Of a stretch of 64,000 nucleotides of DNA, positions 31,310 through 40,699 are shown piece after piece. Every line of letters begins with the position of its first letter. The stretch's first letter is position 1. The translations under genes were made by a program, and so were the position numbers. The notes under the pieces were generated by a model. It was not told where the DNA came from, ran no database searches, and worked only from the letters and a program-made list of their open reading frames with translations. Source of the DNA: Methyloversatilis universalis FAM5 (GTDB lineage Bacteria; Pseudomonadota; Gammaproteobacteria; Burkholderiales; Rhodocyclaceae); NCBI RefSeq assembly GCF_000214035.2, contig NZ_AFHG01000049.1, positions 1-64,000 of the forward strand, read 5' to 3'.

Positions 31310-31498
31310 TTGGCCGGGCTGGTGAAAAATGTGGTGACGGTGTTGTCCGCCTTCGTCGGAATCCGCCGTAAGGGCGATCACGACGAGGCGGCGGCCTCGC
31401 TGACACCGCTGCAGGTTATAGTCACGGGTGTGGTTGCAGCCGCGCTGTTCGTGATTGCAGTGATCTTGGGTGTAAGAATTCTGATAAGCATCGCTTGA
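31310..31498 (+). CDS. DUF2970 small membrane protein
   Basis: A 62-residue protein read from TTG 31310, three bases after the ctaG stop. VKNVVTVLSAFVGIRRKGDHD is followed by one membrane helix (VIVTGVVAAALFVIAVILGVRILI). DUF2970 proteins are regularly found between ctaG and coxC in betaproteobacteria, so an oxidase-related role is likely, but nothing is known of the mechanism. A GTG at 31322 is another possible start. Confidence 0.7.
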   Translation: MAGLVKNVVTVLSAFVGIRRKGDHDEAAASLTPLQVIVTGVVAAALFVIAVILGVRILISIA

Positions 31499-31523
31499 GA
31501 GAAACCGGGAAGGAAAAAGACAA

Positions 31524-32393
31524 ATGAGCAGCTCGCATACGCCACAGCAGGCCCCGTACTACTACGTGCCTGCACCCTCGACCTACCCGATCACCGGGTC
31601 GATCGCCCTGTTCCTGTTCGCACTGGGTTCTGTGCTGACCATGAACAAGATCAGCGGTGGCGGCTTCGTGCTCGGCGCCGGCCTGCTGGTGCTGTTCTAC
31701 ATGATGTACATCTGGTTCGGCAAAGTCGCCCAGGAGTCCGAAGGCGGTCTGTACAGCAAGCGCGTGGGCGTGTCCTTCCGCTGGGCGATGGGCTGGTTCA
31801 TCTTCTCGGAAGTGATGTTCTTCGCCGCGTTCTTCGGCGCGCTGTTCTACGCTCGCGTGCTGGCCATGCCGGATCTCGCCAGCCTCGAGCATCAGGCGCT
31901 GCTGTGGCCGGACGCCAAGGCCCTGTGGCCGAACGCCGGTCCGGCCTATGACGGTGGTCCCTTCACGCCTATGGGCGCATGGGGCATTCCGGCCATCAAC
32001 ACGCTGCTGCTGCTGACCTCGGGTGTCACGCTGACCTGGGCTCACCACGGCCTGCTGCACAACAACCGTGGCCAGCTGAAGCTGGGTCTGTTCCTGACCA
32101 TCGCTCTCGGCGCCGTCTTCCTGTTCCTGCAGGGCTACGAATACGCCCACGCGTACTCCGAACTGAACGTCAAGATGACCACCGGCGTGTTCGGTTCCGT
32201 GTTCTACATGCTCACCGGCTTCCACGGTTTTCACGTGACTGTTGGTGCAACCATGCTGATCGTGATACTGTGCCGCGTCCTTGCGGGCCACTTCAGCCCG
32301 GAAAACCACTTCGGCTTCGAAGCGGTTGCGTGGTACTGGCATTTTGTCGACGTCGTCTGGCTGCTGCTTTTCGTCGTCGTGTATTGGATCTGA
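31524..32393 (+). CDS. coxC: cytochrome c oxidase subunit III
   Basis: A 289-residue subunit with seven membrane helices. It stabilises subunit I and supports proton uptake. Recognisable blocks are RWAMGWFIFSEVMFFAAFFGALFYAR, the loop with WGIPAINTLLLLTSGVTLTWAHHGLL, LFLQGYEYAHAY and TGFHGFHVTVGATMLI, ending HFVDVVWLLLFVVVYW. GGAAGG upstream of ATG 31524 is clear. It is the last gene before a strong terminator. Confidence 0.97.
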   Translation: MSSSHTPQQAPYYYVPAPSTYPITGSIALFLFALGSVLTMNKISGGGFVLGAGLLVLFYMMYIWFGKVAQESEGGLYSKRVGVSFRWAMGWFIFSEVMFFAAFFGALFYARVLAMPDLASLEHQALLWPDAKALWPNAGPAYDGGPFTPMGAWGIPAINTLLLLTSGVTLTWAHHGLLHNNRGQLKLGLFLTIALGAVFLFLQGYEYAHAYSELNVKMTTGVFGSVFYMLTGFHGFHVTVGATMLIVILCRVLAGHFSPENHFGFEAVAWYWHFVDVVWLLLFVVVYWI

Positions 32394-32465
32394 CGTCAAA
32401 TCGGGATCTGCGAGGAGGAGAGTGGGCCGGTAAGCAAAGAAGAGCCCTTATAAAATAAACGCTCG

Positions 32466-32493
32466 GCGCCGCACATCGTGCGGCGCTTTTTTT
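32466..32493 (+). terminator. intrinsic terminator of the cox operon
   Basis: GCGCCGCAC (32466-32474) pairs perfectly with GTGCGGCGC (32478-32486) around a 3-base loop, followed by seven T (32487-32493). It lies 73 bases after the coxC stop. Confidence 0.92.
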
Positions 32494-32649
32494 CGTGCCT
32501 AGGTTTCGTGCCGGGAATGATTCCGGTGTCCCGTTGCCCACGTCGTCGGTTGAGGCGTGTGGGCGGGAGGAGGCGCCTGCCGGGTGATGCGGCAGGGCAG
32601 AAGGTGCGGACAGGGCGGGGGCGGCCGGCGAGCGCCGGCGCCGAGGGCG

Positions 32650-32844
32650 TCAGAGCTTGCCGGTGATGAAACCGAAGCGGTAGCCGGCCATCAGCAGGAT
32701 GAACAGCGTCATCGACAGGCCCACCCGTATTGCCAGCGAACGCAGCATGCGGGTCGAGTTGCCGGTGTCGCGGAACAGGAAAAAGAGGGCTGAACCGAGG
32801 CTTGCGAGCACGGTCAGCAGCATGAAGATCACGAGGTAGCGCAT
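32650..32844 (-). CDS. twin-transmembrane small protein (DUF2909)
   Basis: A 64-residue protein of two membrane helices (LVIFMLLTVLASLGSALFFLF and VGLSMTLFILLMAGYRFGFI) joined by a short charged loop (RDTGNSTRMLRSLAIR). It lies antisense between coxC and the SURF1 gene, a placement I recall for this family in other betaproteobacteria. The function is unknown. It could be a small oxidase-associated subunit, but that rests only on position. Confidence 0.75.
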   Translation of the reverse strand: MRYLVIFMLLTVLASLGSALFFLFRDTGNSTRMLRSLAIRVGLSMTLFILLMAGYRFGFITGKL

Positions 32845-32897
32845 CAGAGGAATCCTTGTCTCGGTGAGTCAGTTTACTCGCCGGGAGAGCAACGGCA

Positions 32898-33620
32898 ATG
32901 CTTGAGTTCACTTTGGCGGGACGTTCGTTCCGCATTCGCTTCTGGCCTGCGGTGGCCTGTCTGCTGGTGATCGCCCTCACGCTGATGGCGGCACGCTGGC
33001 AGACAGCGCGGGCGCATTACAAGCAGTCGCTCGAAGACGCCTACGTGCTGGCGCAGGCGCAGCCGCCGCTCGAACTGACCGCATGGGGTGCAGATGCGCC
33101 GCCCGACTACATCCGGGCGTCGGTCAAGGGCACCTGGCGGACTGATGCGCTCATCTTCGCCGACAACCAGGTGAAGGACGGACAGGCAGGGTACGGCGTC
33201 TACATGCCGCTCTGTCAGACCGCGACCCGCTGCGTGCTGGTGGCGCGCGGCTGGGTGGGCCACGGCGGCCGGCGCGACCGCCTGCCCACGGTGAGCACGC
33301 CGCAGGGCGATCAGCAGGTGGAGGGCGTCGTGACCGCGCCCGCCGGCCGTTTCGTCGAACTGTCGGACGACGCGGTGCAGGGCCGGGTGTGGCAGAACGT
33401 GACGGTGGACCGGGCAAGCCGCGCGTTCGGGTTGGAACTTGCGCCCTTCATTCTTGTTCAGGGCGGAGGCGCGGACGACGGACTGCGCCGTGACGCGGTG
33501 CGCCCTGATTTCGGCATCAACAAGCACTGGATGTACGCCGCCCAGTGGTACGGCTTTGCGCTGGTCACCCTGGTGTCCGGTCTGTATGCGGCGATGAGAA
33601 AAACTGGAGACAAGTCTTGA
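32898..33620 (+). CDS. SURF1-family oxidase assembly protein
   Basis: A 240-residue protein with membrane helices at both ends (about 14-32 and 215-234) and a periplasmic middle, the SURF1 layout. SURF1 helps insert haem a into subunit I. Family features are ARWQTARAHYKQSLE after the first helix, KGTWRTDALIFADNQVKDGQAGYGVYMPL, VLVARGWVGHGG and the late NKHWMYAAQWYGFALVTLVSGLY. It opens the second assembly operon surf1-unknown-ctaA-ctaB-sco, in which every junction overlaps or is very short. Confidence 0.92.
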   Translation: MLEFTLAGRSFRIRFWPAVACLLVIALTLMAARWQTARAHYKQSLEDAYVLAQAQPPLELTAWGADAPPDYIRASVKGTWRTDALIFADNQVKDGQAGYGVYMPLCQTATRCVLVARGWVGHGGRRDRLPTVSTPQGDQQVEGVVTAPAGRFVELSDDAVQGRVWQNVTVDRASRAFGLELAPFILVQGGGADDGLRRDAVRPDFGINKHWMYAAQWYGFALVTLVSGLYAAMRKTGDKS

Positions 33621-34174
33621 AGGGCAGGAAGATTCTGATCATTCTGGCGGCGGTCTGCGTACTGCCGCTGCTCGCGTCCTACGCGATGTATTTCTTCTGG
33701 CGGCCGGACAGCACGGTCAATTACGGCCAGCTGCTGTCGCCACGCCCCCTGCCCAGCGAAACGCTGACCGCGGTGGACGGCAAGTCCTTTGCGTTTTCCG
33801 CGGTGAAGGGACGTTGGACCCTGGTACTGGCCGACGGCGCTGCCTGTGACGCCAAGTGTGAAGAACTTCTGTACTTCATCCGGCAGGTGCGCAAGGCGCA
33901 GGGCGAACACCAGGACCGCATCGAGCGCGTGTGGCTGCTGACCGACGGAGCGCAGCCCAAACCGGAGCTGCTGTCGGCGATCGAAGGCATGCACGTGGTG
34001 CGCGCCGCCGGCAGCGCGACGCTCGCCGCCTTCGCCACCGATCCGGCGCATCCGCGCGCCATCCATCTGGTCGATCCGCTGGGGCAGGTCATGATGCGCT
34101 ACCCGGATGATCCGGACCCCAAGAAGATGATCAAGGATTTCCAACGACTGATGAAGTACTCGAGGCTGGGCTGA
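33617..34174 (+). CDS. membrane-anchored thioredoxin-like protein of the oxidase assembly operon
   Basis: A 185-residue protein read from TTG 33617, which overlaps the SURF1 stop; GGAGA sits nine bases before. An N-terminal anchor (ILIILAAVCVLPLLASYAMYFFW) is followed by a soluble domain of SCO/thioredoxin type: LTAVDGKSFAFSAVKGRWTLVLADGAACDAKCEELLYFIRQV, with a CDAKC pair instead of CxxxCP. LVDPLGQVMMRYPDDPDPKKMIKDFQRLMKY near the end matches SCO-like proteins. It is probably a redox or copper partner in CuA assembly. It differs from the true SCO gene at 36067 in lacking the Pro after the second Cys. Confidence 0.7.
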   Translation: MKGRKILIILAAVCVLPLLASYAMYFFWRPDSTVNYGQLLSPRPLPSETLTAVDGKSFAFSAVKGRWTLVLADGAACDAKCEELLYFIRQVRKAQGEHQDRIERVWLLTDGAQPKPELLSAIEGMHVVRAAGSATLAAFATDPAHPRAIHLVDPLGQVMMRYPDDPDPKKMIKDFQRLMKYSRLG

Positions 34175-35154
34175 TGAAGACCTATCGCACGCTGCTGCTG
34201 ACCACCGTAGTCATGACCTTCGCGCTGATCGTGCTCGGCGCCTATGTGCGGCTGTCCGACGCCGGCCTGGGCTGTCCGGACTGGCCCGGCTGTTACGGGC
34301 ATCCGACCGTGATCCACGCATCCGAACACATTTCCGCCGCGCAGGCCGCCAACCCGGACGGCCCGGTGTCCTTCGCCAAGGCGTGGAAGGAAATGATCCA
34401 CCGCTACTTCGCAGGCATCGTCGGCCTGTGCATCGTCGCCATCGCGGTGCTGGCCTGGCGGAACCGTCGCGAGCGGGGCGCGTCGCCTGTACTGGCCACC
34501 GTCCTGATCGGCGTGCTGGTGCTGCAGGCGCTGTTCGGCAAATGGACGGTCACCATGCTGCTGAAGCCGGCCATCGTGACCGGCCATCTGATCGGTGGCC
34601 TCACCGTGCTCACGCTGCTGGTGTGGCTGTACGCCCGGGCGCGTGGCGCCGGCGGGCGCCCGGCCAGACCGGGGCTGCGCACCTTCGCCGCGCTCGCTTT
34701 CGTCGTGCTGGCGGCGCAGATTTCGCTCGGCGGGTGGGTGAGCACCAACTACGCGGCGCTGGCCTGTACCGATCTGCCGACCTGCCATGGTGAATGGGTG
34801 CCGCAGATGGACATCCGTAACGGCTTCCACATCGTGCGCGAGCTGGGTCAGAGTGCGGATGGCGAAACGCTCACCATGGACGCGCTCACCGCCATCCACT
34901 GGATGCACCGGCTGGGCGCAGTGATCGCCGCGCTGGTGATCGGTGCACTGGCGTTCGCGCTGCGCGCCAACCAGCACCGCACGCTGGGCAATGCGCTGCT
35001 GGCGGTACTCGTGCTGCAGGTGTCGCTCGGTGTGGCCAACGTCTGGCTCAGCCTGCCGCTGCCGCTGGCCGCCGCGCACAATGGTGGCGCTGCAGCATTG
35101 GTGATCCTGATGGTGCTGATAAACTATCGAGTTCGCGCAAACGCGCAGTACTGA
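34174..35154 (+). CDS. ctaA: haem A synthase (COX15/CtaA)
   Basis: A 326-residue enzyme with eight membrane helices that oxidises the methyl group of haem O to a formyl, giving haem A for the oxidase. It has the conserved N-terminal [21 protein letters not shown] with its cysteine pair. Haem-ligand histidines are in [26 protein letters not shown] and AAHNGGAA, and a second Cys pair is in [11 protein letters not shown]. Its start overlaps the previous stop by one base. It is followed after 16 bases by the haem O synthase gene. Confidence 0.96.
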   Translation: MKTYRTLLLTTVVMTFALIVLGAYVRLSDAGLGCPDWPGCYGHPTVIHASEHISAAQAANPDGPVSFAKAWKEMIHRYFAGIVGLCIVAIAVLAWRNRRERGASPVLATVLIGVLVLQALFGKWTVTMLLKPAIVTGHLIGGLTVLTLLVWLYARARGAGGRPARPGLRTFAALAFVVLAAQISLGGWVSTNYAALACTDLPTCHGEWVPQMDIRNGFHIVRELGQSADGETLTMDALTAIHWMHRLGAVIAALVIGALAFALRANQHRTLGNALLAVLVLQVSLGVANVWLSLPLPLAAAHNGGAAALVILMVLINYRVRANAQY

Positions 35155-35170
35155 ACACCCGGAGCCCTGC

Positions 35171-36070
35171 ATGAAAGCCCTGCGGCTTGATCGACAGCCC
35201 TTCCAGCTGAAACTGTCCAATTACCTGCAACTCACCAAGCCGCGGGTCGTTTCGCTCATCGTCTTCTGTGCCGTGATCGGCATGTTCCTCGCGGTGCCGT
35301 CCGGCCTGCCCGACATGGGCGTGGTGCTGGCGGCCACCGTGGGCATCGCGCTGGTGGCGGGCGCTGCCGCCGCGGTGAACTGTCTGGTGGAACAGAAGAT
35401 CGACGCGGTGATGGCGCGCACCCGCGCCCGTCCGCTGCCGCGTGGCGAAGTGAATTCCTTCGAAACGCTGGCCTTTTCCGGCGTGGTCGGCGGTGTCGGC
35501 CTGTCCATGCTCTACCACTGGGTGAACCCGCTCACCATGTGGCTCACGCTGGGCACCTTCATCGGTTACGCCATCATCTACACCGTGTTCCTGAAGCCGG
35601 CCACGCCGCAGAACATCGTGATCGGCGGCGCCTCCGGCGCGATGCCGCCGGTGCTGGGCTGGGCCGCGGTGACCGGCGAGGTGTCCGCGGACGCGCTGCT
35701 GCTGTTCCTGATCATCTTCGCGTGGACGCCGCCGCACTTCTGGGCACTTGCGCTCTACCGCACCCAGGAATACGCCAAGGCCGGTCTGCCCATGCTGCCG
35801 GTGACCCACGGCGCGGAATACACCCGCCTGCAGGTCTTCCTGTACACCCTCATCCTGTTCGCGGTCACCGTGCTGCCCTTCGCGTCGCGCATGAGCGGCT
35901 GGATCTACCTGGTGTCCGCGGCCGTGCTGTCCGGCATGTTCATCGTCTACGCCTGGCGGCTGATGCGGAACTACTCGGACGAACTGGCGAAGAAAACCTT
36001 CCGCTTCTCGCTGTGGCACCTGTCGCTGCTGTTCGCAGCGCTGCTGGTCGACCACTACGTGAAGCTGTGA
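35171..36070 (+). CDS. ctaB: protohaem IX farnesyltransferase (haem O synthase)
   Basis: A 299-residue UbiA-superfamily membrane enzyme that adds farnesyl to protohaem to give haem O, substrate of the preceding haem A synthase. The first aspartate motif region is [23 protein letters not shown] near residue 75. The second is APPHFWAL-type in [28 protein letters not shown] near 185. Nine or so membrane helices are visible. The last codons overlap the GTG start of the SCO gene. Confidence 0.96.
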   Translation: MKALRLDRQPFQLKLSNYLQLTKPRVVSLIVFCAVIGMFLAVPSGLPDMGVVLAATVGIALVAGAAAAVNCLVEQKIDAVMARTRARPLPRGEVNSFETLAFSGVVGGVGLSMLYHWVNPLTMWLTLGTFIGYAIIYTVFLKPATPQNIVIGGASGAMPPVLGWAAVTGEVSADALLLFLIIFAWTPPHFWALALYRTQEYAKAGLPMLPVTHGAEYTRLQVFLYTLILFAVTVLPFASRMSGWIYLVSAAVLSGMFIVYAWRLMRNYSDELAKKTFRFSLWHLSLLFAALLVDHYVKL

Positions 36071-36663
36071 AGCGCCGCTCCTTCATCGCCACGCTGCTGG
36101 CAGGGGCGATGGCGTTTGCGCTGGGCGGCTGTGGCCGGTCCGGGCCGCGCTTCCACAGCGTGGACATCACCGGTGCCGAGTACGCCAAGGGCTTCTCGCT
36201 GACCGACCACACCGGTGCTGCCCGTACTCTGGCCGACTACAAGGGCAAGGTGGTGACCGTGTTTTTCGGTTTCACCCACTGCCCGGACGTGTGTCCGACC
36301 AGTCTGGCCACCATGAAGCAGGCGCTCACGCTGCTTGGGCCGGACGCCGCGCGGGTGCAGGTGCTGTTCATCACGCTGGACCCCGAACGCGATACCGGCG
36401 AACTGCTGGCGGCCTATGTGCCGCAGTTCGACCCGTCCTTCGTGGGCCTGCGCGGCGACGCGGCCGCCACTGCGGCAGCGGCCAAGGAATACAAGATCTT
36501 CTACCAGAAGGTGGCGGGCAAGACCCCGGACAGCTATACGCTGGACCACTCCGCAGGCACCTATGTGCACGATGCGCAGGGCCATGTCCGGCTGTTCATC
36601 CGCCATGGCGAAACACCGCAGAAGATCGCCGACGATCTGAAGGCGCTGCTCGCCCAGGGCTGA
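36067..36663 (+). CDS. SCO1/SenC-family copper chaperone
   Basis: A 198-residue lipoprotein-like or anchored protein. The N-terminus [21 protein letters not shown] has a lipobox-type Cys at 22. The thioredoxin-fold domain carries the copper-binding [15 protein letters not shown] (Cys pair CPDVC) and the ligand His in [14 protein letters not shown] delivers copper to the CuA centre of subunit II. It starts with GTG overlapping the ctaB stop and ends the assembly operon before a terminator. Confidence 0.94.
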   Translation: MKRRSFIATLLAGAMAFALGGCGRSGPRFHSVDITGAEYAKGFSLTDHTGAARTLADYKGKVVTVFFGFTHCPDVCPTSLATMKQALTLLGPDAARVQVLFITLDPERDTGELLAAYVPQFDPSFVGLRGDAAATAAAAKEYKIFYQKVAGKTPDSYTLDHSAGTYVHDAQGHVRLFIRHGETPQKIADDLKALLAQG

Positions 36664-36685
36664 GCCGGAGGCGAACGAGGACAAC

Positions 36686-36713
36686 AAAAAAGCGACCCGG
36701 AGGTCGCTTTTTT
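36686..36713. terminator. bidirectional terminator between sco and rpoH
   Basis: AAAAAAGCGACC (36686-36697) pairs with GGTCGCTTTTTT (36702-36713) around CGGA. It gives a U-run on both strands, suitable for the convergent sco and rpoH genes. Confidence 0.93.
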
Positions 36714-36731
36714 GTTTGGGCGTCCGGAGAC

Positions 36732-37619
36732 TCAGGCCGCCATGCCCAGCATCTTCTGCATCGACGCCTTCATCTTCTGCATGGCCTTGGCTTCGATCTG
36801 GCGGATGCGCTCGGCCGACACGCCGTACTCGGCAGCCAGTTCGTGCAGCGTGGCCGCTTCGCCGTCCTGCACCAGCCAGCGCCGCTGCACGATGGCACGG
36901 CTGCGGTCGTCCAGCGCGGCCAGCGCCGAGTGCAGACCGTCTTCCTGCAGACGGACGTTCTGCGCCGCTTCCATCACGTCCAGCGGTTCGGCGGCCGAAT
37001 CGGCCAGCCAGTGGATGGGCGCCAGACGGGCGCTGTCGCGGTCGTCGTCCTCGCTGCTGCCTTCGAGCGCGACATCCTGACCGGACAGGCGGGTTTCCAT
37101 CTCCACCACTTCTTCCGGCTTCACGCCCAGCGTCTTCGCCACTTCCTGCACTTCGGCCGGATTCAGCGTGTTGCTGCTGTGCTTGAGGCTGCGCAGATTG
37201 AAGAACAGCTTGCGCTGCGCCTTGGTGGTGGCGACCTTGACCAGGCGCCAGTTGCGCAGGATGTACTCGTGGATTTCCGCCTTGATCCAGTGGATGGCGA
37301 AGGACACCAGACGCACGCCGCGGTCCGGGTCGAAGCGTTTCACCGCCTTCATCAGACCGATATTGCCTTCCTGGATCAGGTCGGCGTGCGGCAGGCCGTA
37401 GCCCAGATAGCCGCGCGCGATCGCAATCACCAGACGCAGGTGGGACATGACCAGGGTGCGCGCTGCATCGAGGTCTTCGTCGTCACGGAAACGGCGGGCG
37501 AGCGACTGTTCCTGCTCTTCGGTGAGCAGCGGAACGCGGCTGGCCGCCTGGATGTAGCTGTCGATATTGCCCAGCGCGCCGGGCGCCGGCAGATTCGGAA
37601 CCATCAGAGCATGGGTCAT
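36732..37619 (-). CDS. rpoH: RNA polymerase heat-shock sigma factor RpoH (sigma-32)
   Basis: A 295-residue sigma-70-family factor directing heat-shock gene transcription. Region 2 is seen in LVMSHLRLVIAIARGYLGYGLPHADLIQEGNIGLMKAVKRFDP. The RpoH box QRKLFFNLRSLK, specific to sigma-32, lies near residue 137. Region 4.2 is YGVSAERIRQIEAKAMQKMK. GGGAGG is just upstream of ATG 37619. A perfect CIRCE operator lies 28-54 bases before the start, so HrcA very likely represses this gene at normal temperature. Confidence 0.97.
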   Translation of the reverse strand: MTHALMVPNLPAPGALGNIDSYIQAASRVPLLTEEQEQSLARRFRDDEDLDAARTLVMSHLRLVIAIARGYLGYGLPHADLIQEGNIGLMKAVKRFDPDRGVRLVSFAIHWIKAEIHEYILRNWRLVKVATTKAQRKLFFNLRSLKHSSNTLNPAEVQEVAKTLGVKPEEVVEMETRLSGQDVALEGSSEDDDRDSARLAPIHWLADSAAEPLDVMEAAQNVRLQEDGLHSALAALDDRSRAIVQRRWLVQDGEAATLHELAAEYGVSAERIRQIEAKAMQKMKASMQKMLGMAA

Positions 37620-37646
37620 GATTCATTCCTCCCTTGAGGGTCAACA

Positions 37647-37673
37647 TTAGCACTCTCTGACAGGGAGTGCTAA
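37647..37673 (-). promoter_or_regulatory. CIRCE operator (HrcA site) upstream of rpoH
   Basis: TTAGCACTC-N9-GAGTGCTAA is an exact copy of the CIRCE consensus bound by the heat-shock repressor HrcA. It sits between the rpoH start and its presumed promoter. CIRCE is best known before groESL and dnaK; here it would couple sigma-32 synthesis to HrcA. Confidence 0.95.
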
Positions 37674-37737
37674 CAGTGCGTTCGGGCAAGTTCGTATCAA
37701 AACTTGAGCCGGGCTCCGCTGCGCCGCCGGCCGGTCT

Positions 37738-38793
37738 TCAGGCGTCCTTCAGCGTCTGCATGTCGATCACGAAGCGGTACTTCACGTCGCTTTTCAGCAT
37801 GCGGCCGTAGGCGTCCTCGATCGCCTGCATCGGAATCATCTCGATGTCGGCGGTGATGCCTTTCTCCGCACAGAAATCCAGCATTTCCTGGGTTTCCGCG
37901 ATGCCGCCGATCAGCGAGCCGGCGATCCGGCGGCGTCCGAAGATGAGATTGCCGACCGAGGGCGACGGATGCGGCTCGGCCGGAACGCCGACCAGCGTGA
38001 GCGTGCCGTCGCGCCTGAGCAGCGTCACGAAGGCATCGAGGTCGTGCGGCGCGGCCACCGTGTTCAGGATGAAATCGAAGCTGCCGGCGTGGGCGGCCAT
38101 TTCGTCCGCGTTCTTCGACACCACCACTTCGTCGGCGCCGAGCGCCCGCGCGTCGTCGCGCTTCGAGGGCGAGGTGGTGAAGGCGACCACGTGGGCGCCC
38201 AGCGCATGCGCAAGCTTGATCCCCATGTGGCCGAGTCCGCCGATGCCGACCACGCCCACCTTGCTGCCCGGGCCCACTTTCCAGTGCCGCAGCGGCGACC
38301 AGGTGGTGATGCCGGCGCACAGCAGCGGCGCTACGCCGGCCAGATCCTGTTCGCCGTGATTGATGCGCAGCACGAAGTGTTCGGTCACCACGATGGCGGT
38401 CGAGTAGCCGCCATAGGTGTTCTCGCCGCCGCCGTACACCGGGCCGTTGTAGGTCGCGGTGAAGCCGTGCTCGCAGTACTGTTCCAGGCCCTCGCCGCAG
38501 GACGGGCAGTTGCGGCAGCTGTCGACCATGCAGCCGACGCCGACCAGATCGCCCACCTTCACCTTGGTCACCCCGGCGCCGACCGCGCTCACCCGGCCGA
38601 CGATTTCATGGCCCGGTACGCAGGGGTAGATCGTGCCCGGCCATTCGCCGCGCGTGGTGTGCAGGTCGGAATGGCAGACGCCGCAGTACAGGATGTCGAT
38701 CGCGACGTCCTGCGTGCCGGGGCTGCGCCGCTCGAATGAGAAGGGTGCAAGCGGCGTGGTGGCGGAACGGGCGGCGTAGGCGTAGGTCTTCAT
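37738..38793 (-). CDS. zinc-dependent NAD(P)-alcohol dehydrogenase (YahK/cinnamyl type)
   Basis: A 351-residue medium-chain dehydrogenase that interconverts alcohols and aldehydes. The catalytic zinc region is LYCGVCHSDLHTTRGEW with GHEIVGRVSAVG after it. The structural zinc cysteines are in VDSCRNCPSCGEGLEQYC. The cofactor loop GIGGLGHMGIKLAHALGA near residue 180 is followed by TTSPSKRDDARALGAD, where Ser/Lys/Arg after the second strand suggests NADPH. The closest named relatives are E. coli YahK and cinnamyl alcohol dehydrogenases. It stands alone between rpoH and a divergent small exported protein. Confidence 0.9.
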   Translation of the reverse strand: MKTYAYAARSATTPLAPFSFERRSPGTQDVAIDILYCGVCHSDLHTTRGEWPGTIYPCVPGHEIVGRVSAVGAGVTKVKVGDLVGVGCMVDSCRNCPSCGEGLEQYCEHGFTATYNGPVYGGGENTYGGYSTAIVVTEHFVLRINHGEQDLAGVAPLLCAGITTWSPLRHWKVGPGSKVGVVGIGGLGHMGIKLAHALGAHVVAFTTSPSKRDDARALGADEVVVSKNADEMAAHAGSFDFILNTVAAPHDLDAFVTLLRRDGTLTLVGVPAEPHPSPSVGNLIFGRRRIAGSLIGGIAETQEMLDFCAEKGITADIEMIPMQAIEDAYGRMLKSDVKYRFVIDMQTLKDA

Positions 38794-39022
38794 GGGCGGT
38801 CTCCGGATGAAGCGTGCGATCGGCCGGCCACGGAATGCGGCCGCTGATGCCCTCAAGTCTAGGATGTGGAATGCCACCGGGGCGCGTAGGTTTCAGCAAG
38901 CCCTGTGAAGCCTCGCTTCTCAATCGGGAGGCCGCCCCTGCAGGCGGCTGCCGGACGGTTCTGGGCCGGTCCGGCGGCGCGCGCTACAATCCGGGACATC
39001 CATGGGCCGACTTCCGCCAACC

Positions 39023-39334
39023 ATGTTCCGTTCCGTCGCAAGCTTCCTGCTGCTGTGCCTGCCGCTGCTCGCGTCGGCGCAGCTGCGTTCGATTCCGCCG
39101 GACGCGATCAAGGCCAAGATGAAACCGCCCCAGAACGGCGTGGCCGAAGTCGGCAAATACACATTCAAGCTGGCGCCCGGTGCGCAGATCCGTTCGACCG
39201 ACAATCGCATCATGCTGCCGGTGATGATAGGCAGCGAGCAGGTGGTGCGTTACCAGCTCGACGCCCAGGGGCAGCTGTTCCGCGTCTGGGTGCTGTCGCC
39301 GGACGAGATCGACCTGCCGGCGCCCAAACAGTAA
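39023..39334 (+). CDS. small exported protein of unknown function
   Basis: A 103-residue protein with a clear signal peptide (MFRSVASFLLLCLPLLASA, cut before QLRSIPP). The mature part of about 84 residues reads KMKPPQNGVAEVGKYTFKLAPGAQIRSTDNRIMLPVMIGSEQVVRYQLDAQG in pieces and ends LSPDEIDLPAPKQ. The repeated beta-strand pattern suggests a small periplasmic beta protein. It precedes miaB by 15 bases and may be cotranscribed. I do not recognise a named family. Confidence 0.7.
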   Translation: MFRSVASFLLLCLPLLASAQLRSIPPDAIKAKMKPPQNGVAEVGKYTFKLAPGAQIRSTDNRIMLPVMIGSEQVVRYQLDAQGQLFRVWVLSPDEIDLPAPKQ

Positions 39335-39349
39335 TTTTCCCGTTCCCCG

Positions 39350-40699
39350 ATGACCCGCAAGATTTACATCAAGACCTTCGGCTGCCAGATGAACGAGTAC
39401 GACTCGGACAAGATGGCCGACGTGCTCGGCGACGCCGAAGGTCTGGAAAAGACCGACCGCCCCGAAGAGGCCGACGTCATCCTGTTCAATACCTGTTCGG
39501 TGCGCGAGAAGGCGCAGGAAAAGGTGTTCCATGACCTTGGCCGGGTGAAGCACCTGAAGCGAGAGAACCCCAACCTCATCATCGGCGTCGGCGGCTGTGT
39601 CGCCAGCCAGGAGGGTGCGGCCATCGTCGAGCGTGCGCCCTACGTCGATCTGGTGTTCGGCCCGCAGACACTGCACCGGCTGCCCGACCTCATTTCGAAG
39701 CGCCGCGCCAGCGGCCGCCCGCAGGTGGACATCAGCTTCCCGGAAATCGAGAAGTTCGACCACATGCCGCCGGCGCGGGTCGAGGGCGCGACCGCCTTCG
39801 TGTCCATCATGGAAGGCTGTTCGAAGTACTGCACCTTCTGCGTCGTGCCCTACACGCGCGGCGAGGAAGTGTCGCGCCCGCTGGACGACATCCTGACCGA
39901 GATCGCCACGCTGGTCGGGCAGGGCGTGAAGGAAGTGACGCTGCTCGGCCAGAACGTGAATGCCTGGCGTGCACCGATCAGCCGTGACTCGGACGACATC
40001 GGCGACTTCGCCTTCCTGCTCGAATGCGTGCATGAGGTACCGGGCATCGAGCGCATCCGCTACACCACTTCGCATCCGCGTGAAATGACGCAGCGGGTGA
40101 TCGACGCCTACGCGAAGCTGCCCAAGCTGGTGTCGCAGCTGCACCTGCCGGTGCAGTCCGGCTCCGACCGCGTGCTGGCGGCGATGAAGCGCGGCTACAC
40201 CGCGCTCGAATACAAGGCGGTGGTGCGCAAGCTGCGCGCCGCGCGCCCCGACCTGTCGCTGACCTCGGATTTCATCGTCGGCTTCCCGGGTGAGACCGAA
40301 GAGGATTTCGAAAAGACGATGAAGCTGATCGACGACGTCGGCTTCGACGGCAGCTTCAGCTTCGTGTACAGCGCCCGTCCGGGCACGCCGGCCGCCGATC
40401 TGGCCGACGACACGCCGCAGGAGGTGAAGCTTGCACGGCTGGCGCGACTGCAGAAGCGCATCGACGAGCAGGCACAGGCGGTGAGCCAGACCATGGTGGG
40501 CACGGTGCAGCGCATCCTGGTCGAAGGCCATGCCCGCAAGGACGCGACCGAACTGGCCGGCCGCACCGACAACAACCGGGTGGTGAATTTCCCGGGCGCG
40601 GCGCGCCTGATCAACCAGTTCATCGACGTGCGCATCACCAGCGCGCTGCCGCACAGCCTGCGCGGCGAAGTGGTCACCCGCGAGGCGGTCAGCGCTTGA
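39350..40699 (+). CDS. miaB: tRNA-2-methylthio-N6-dimethylallyladenosine synthase MiaB
   Basis: A 449-residue radical-SAM methylthiotransferase that modifies A37 of tRNAs reading UNN codons. Three N-terminal cysteines for the auxiliary cluster lie in [23 protein letters not shown] and GGCVASQEG. The radical SAM cluster is [18 protein letters not shown] near residue 155 (CxxxCxxC). A C-terminal TRAM domain at about 375-445 begins after [14 protein letters not shown]. It starts the miaB-phoH-ybeY-ompA-like-corC-lnt series. Confidence 0.97.
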   Translation: MTRKIYIKTFGCQMNEYDSDKMADVLGDAEGLEKTDRPEEADVILFNTCSVREKAQEKVFHDLGRVKHLKRENPNLIIGVGGCVASQEGAAIVERAPYVDLVFGPQTLHRLPDLISKRRASGRPQVDISFPEIEKFDHMPPARVEGATAFVSIMEGCSKYCTFCVVPYTRGEEVSRPLDDILTEIATLVGQGVKEVTLLGQNVNAWRAPISRDSDDIGDFAFLLECVHEVPGIERIRYTTSHPREMTQRVIDAYAKLPKLVSQLHLPVQSGSDRVLAAMKRGYTALEYKAVVRKLRAARPDLSLTSDFIVGFPGETEEDFEKTMKLIDDVGFDGSFSFVYSARPGTPAADLADDTPQEVKLARLARLQKRIDEQAQAVSQTMVGTVQRILVEGHARKDATELAGRTDNNRVVNFPGAARLINQFIDVRITSALPHSLRGEVVTREAVSA

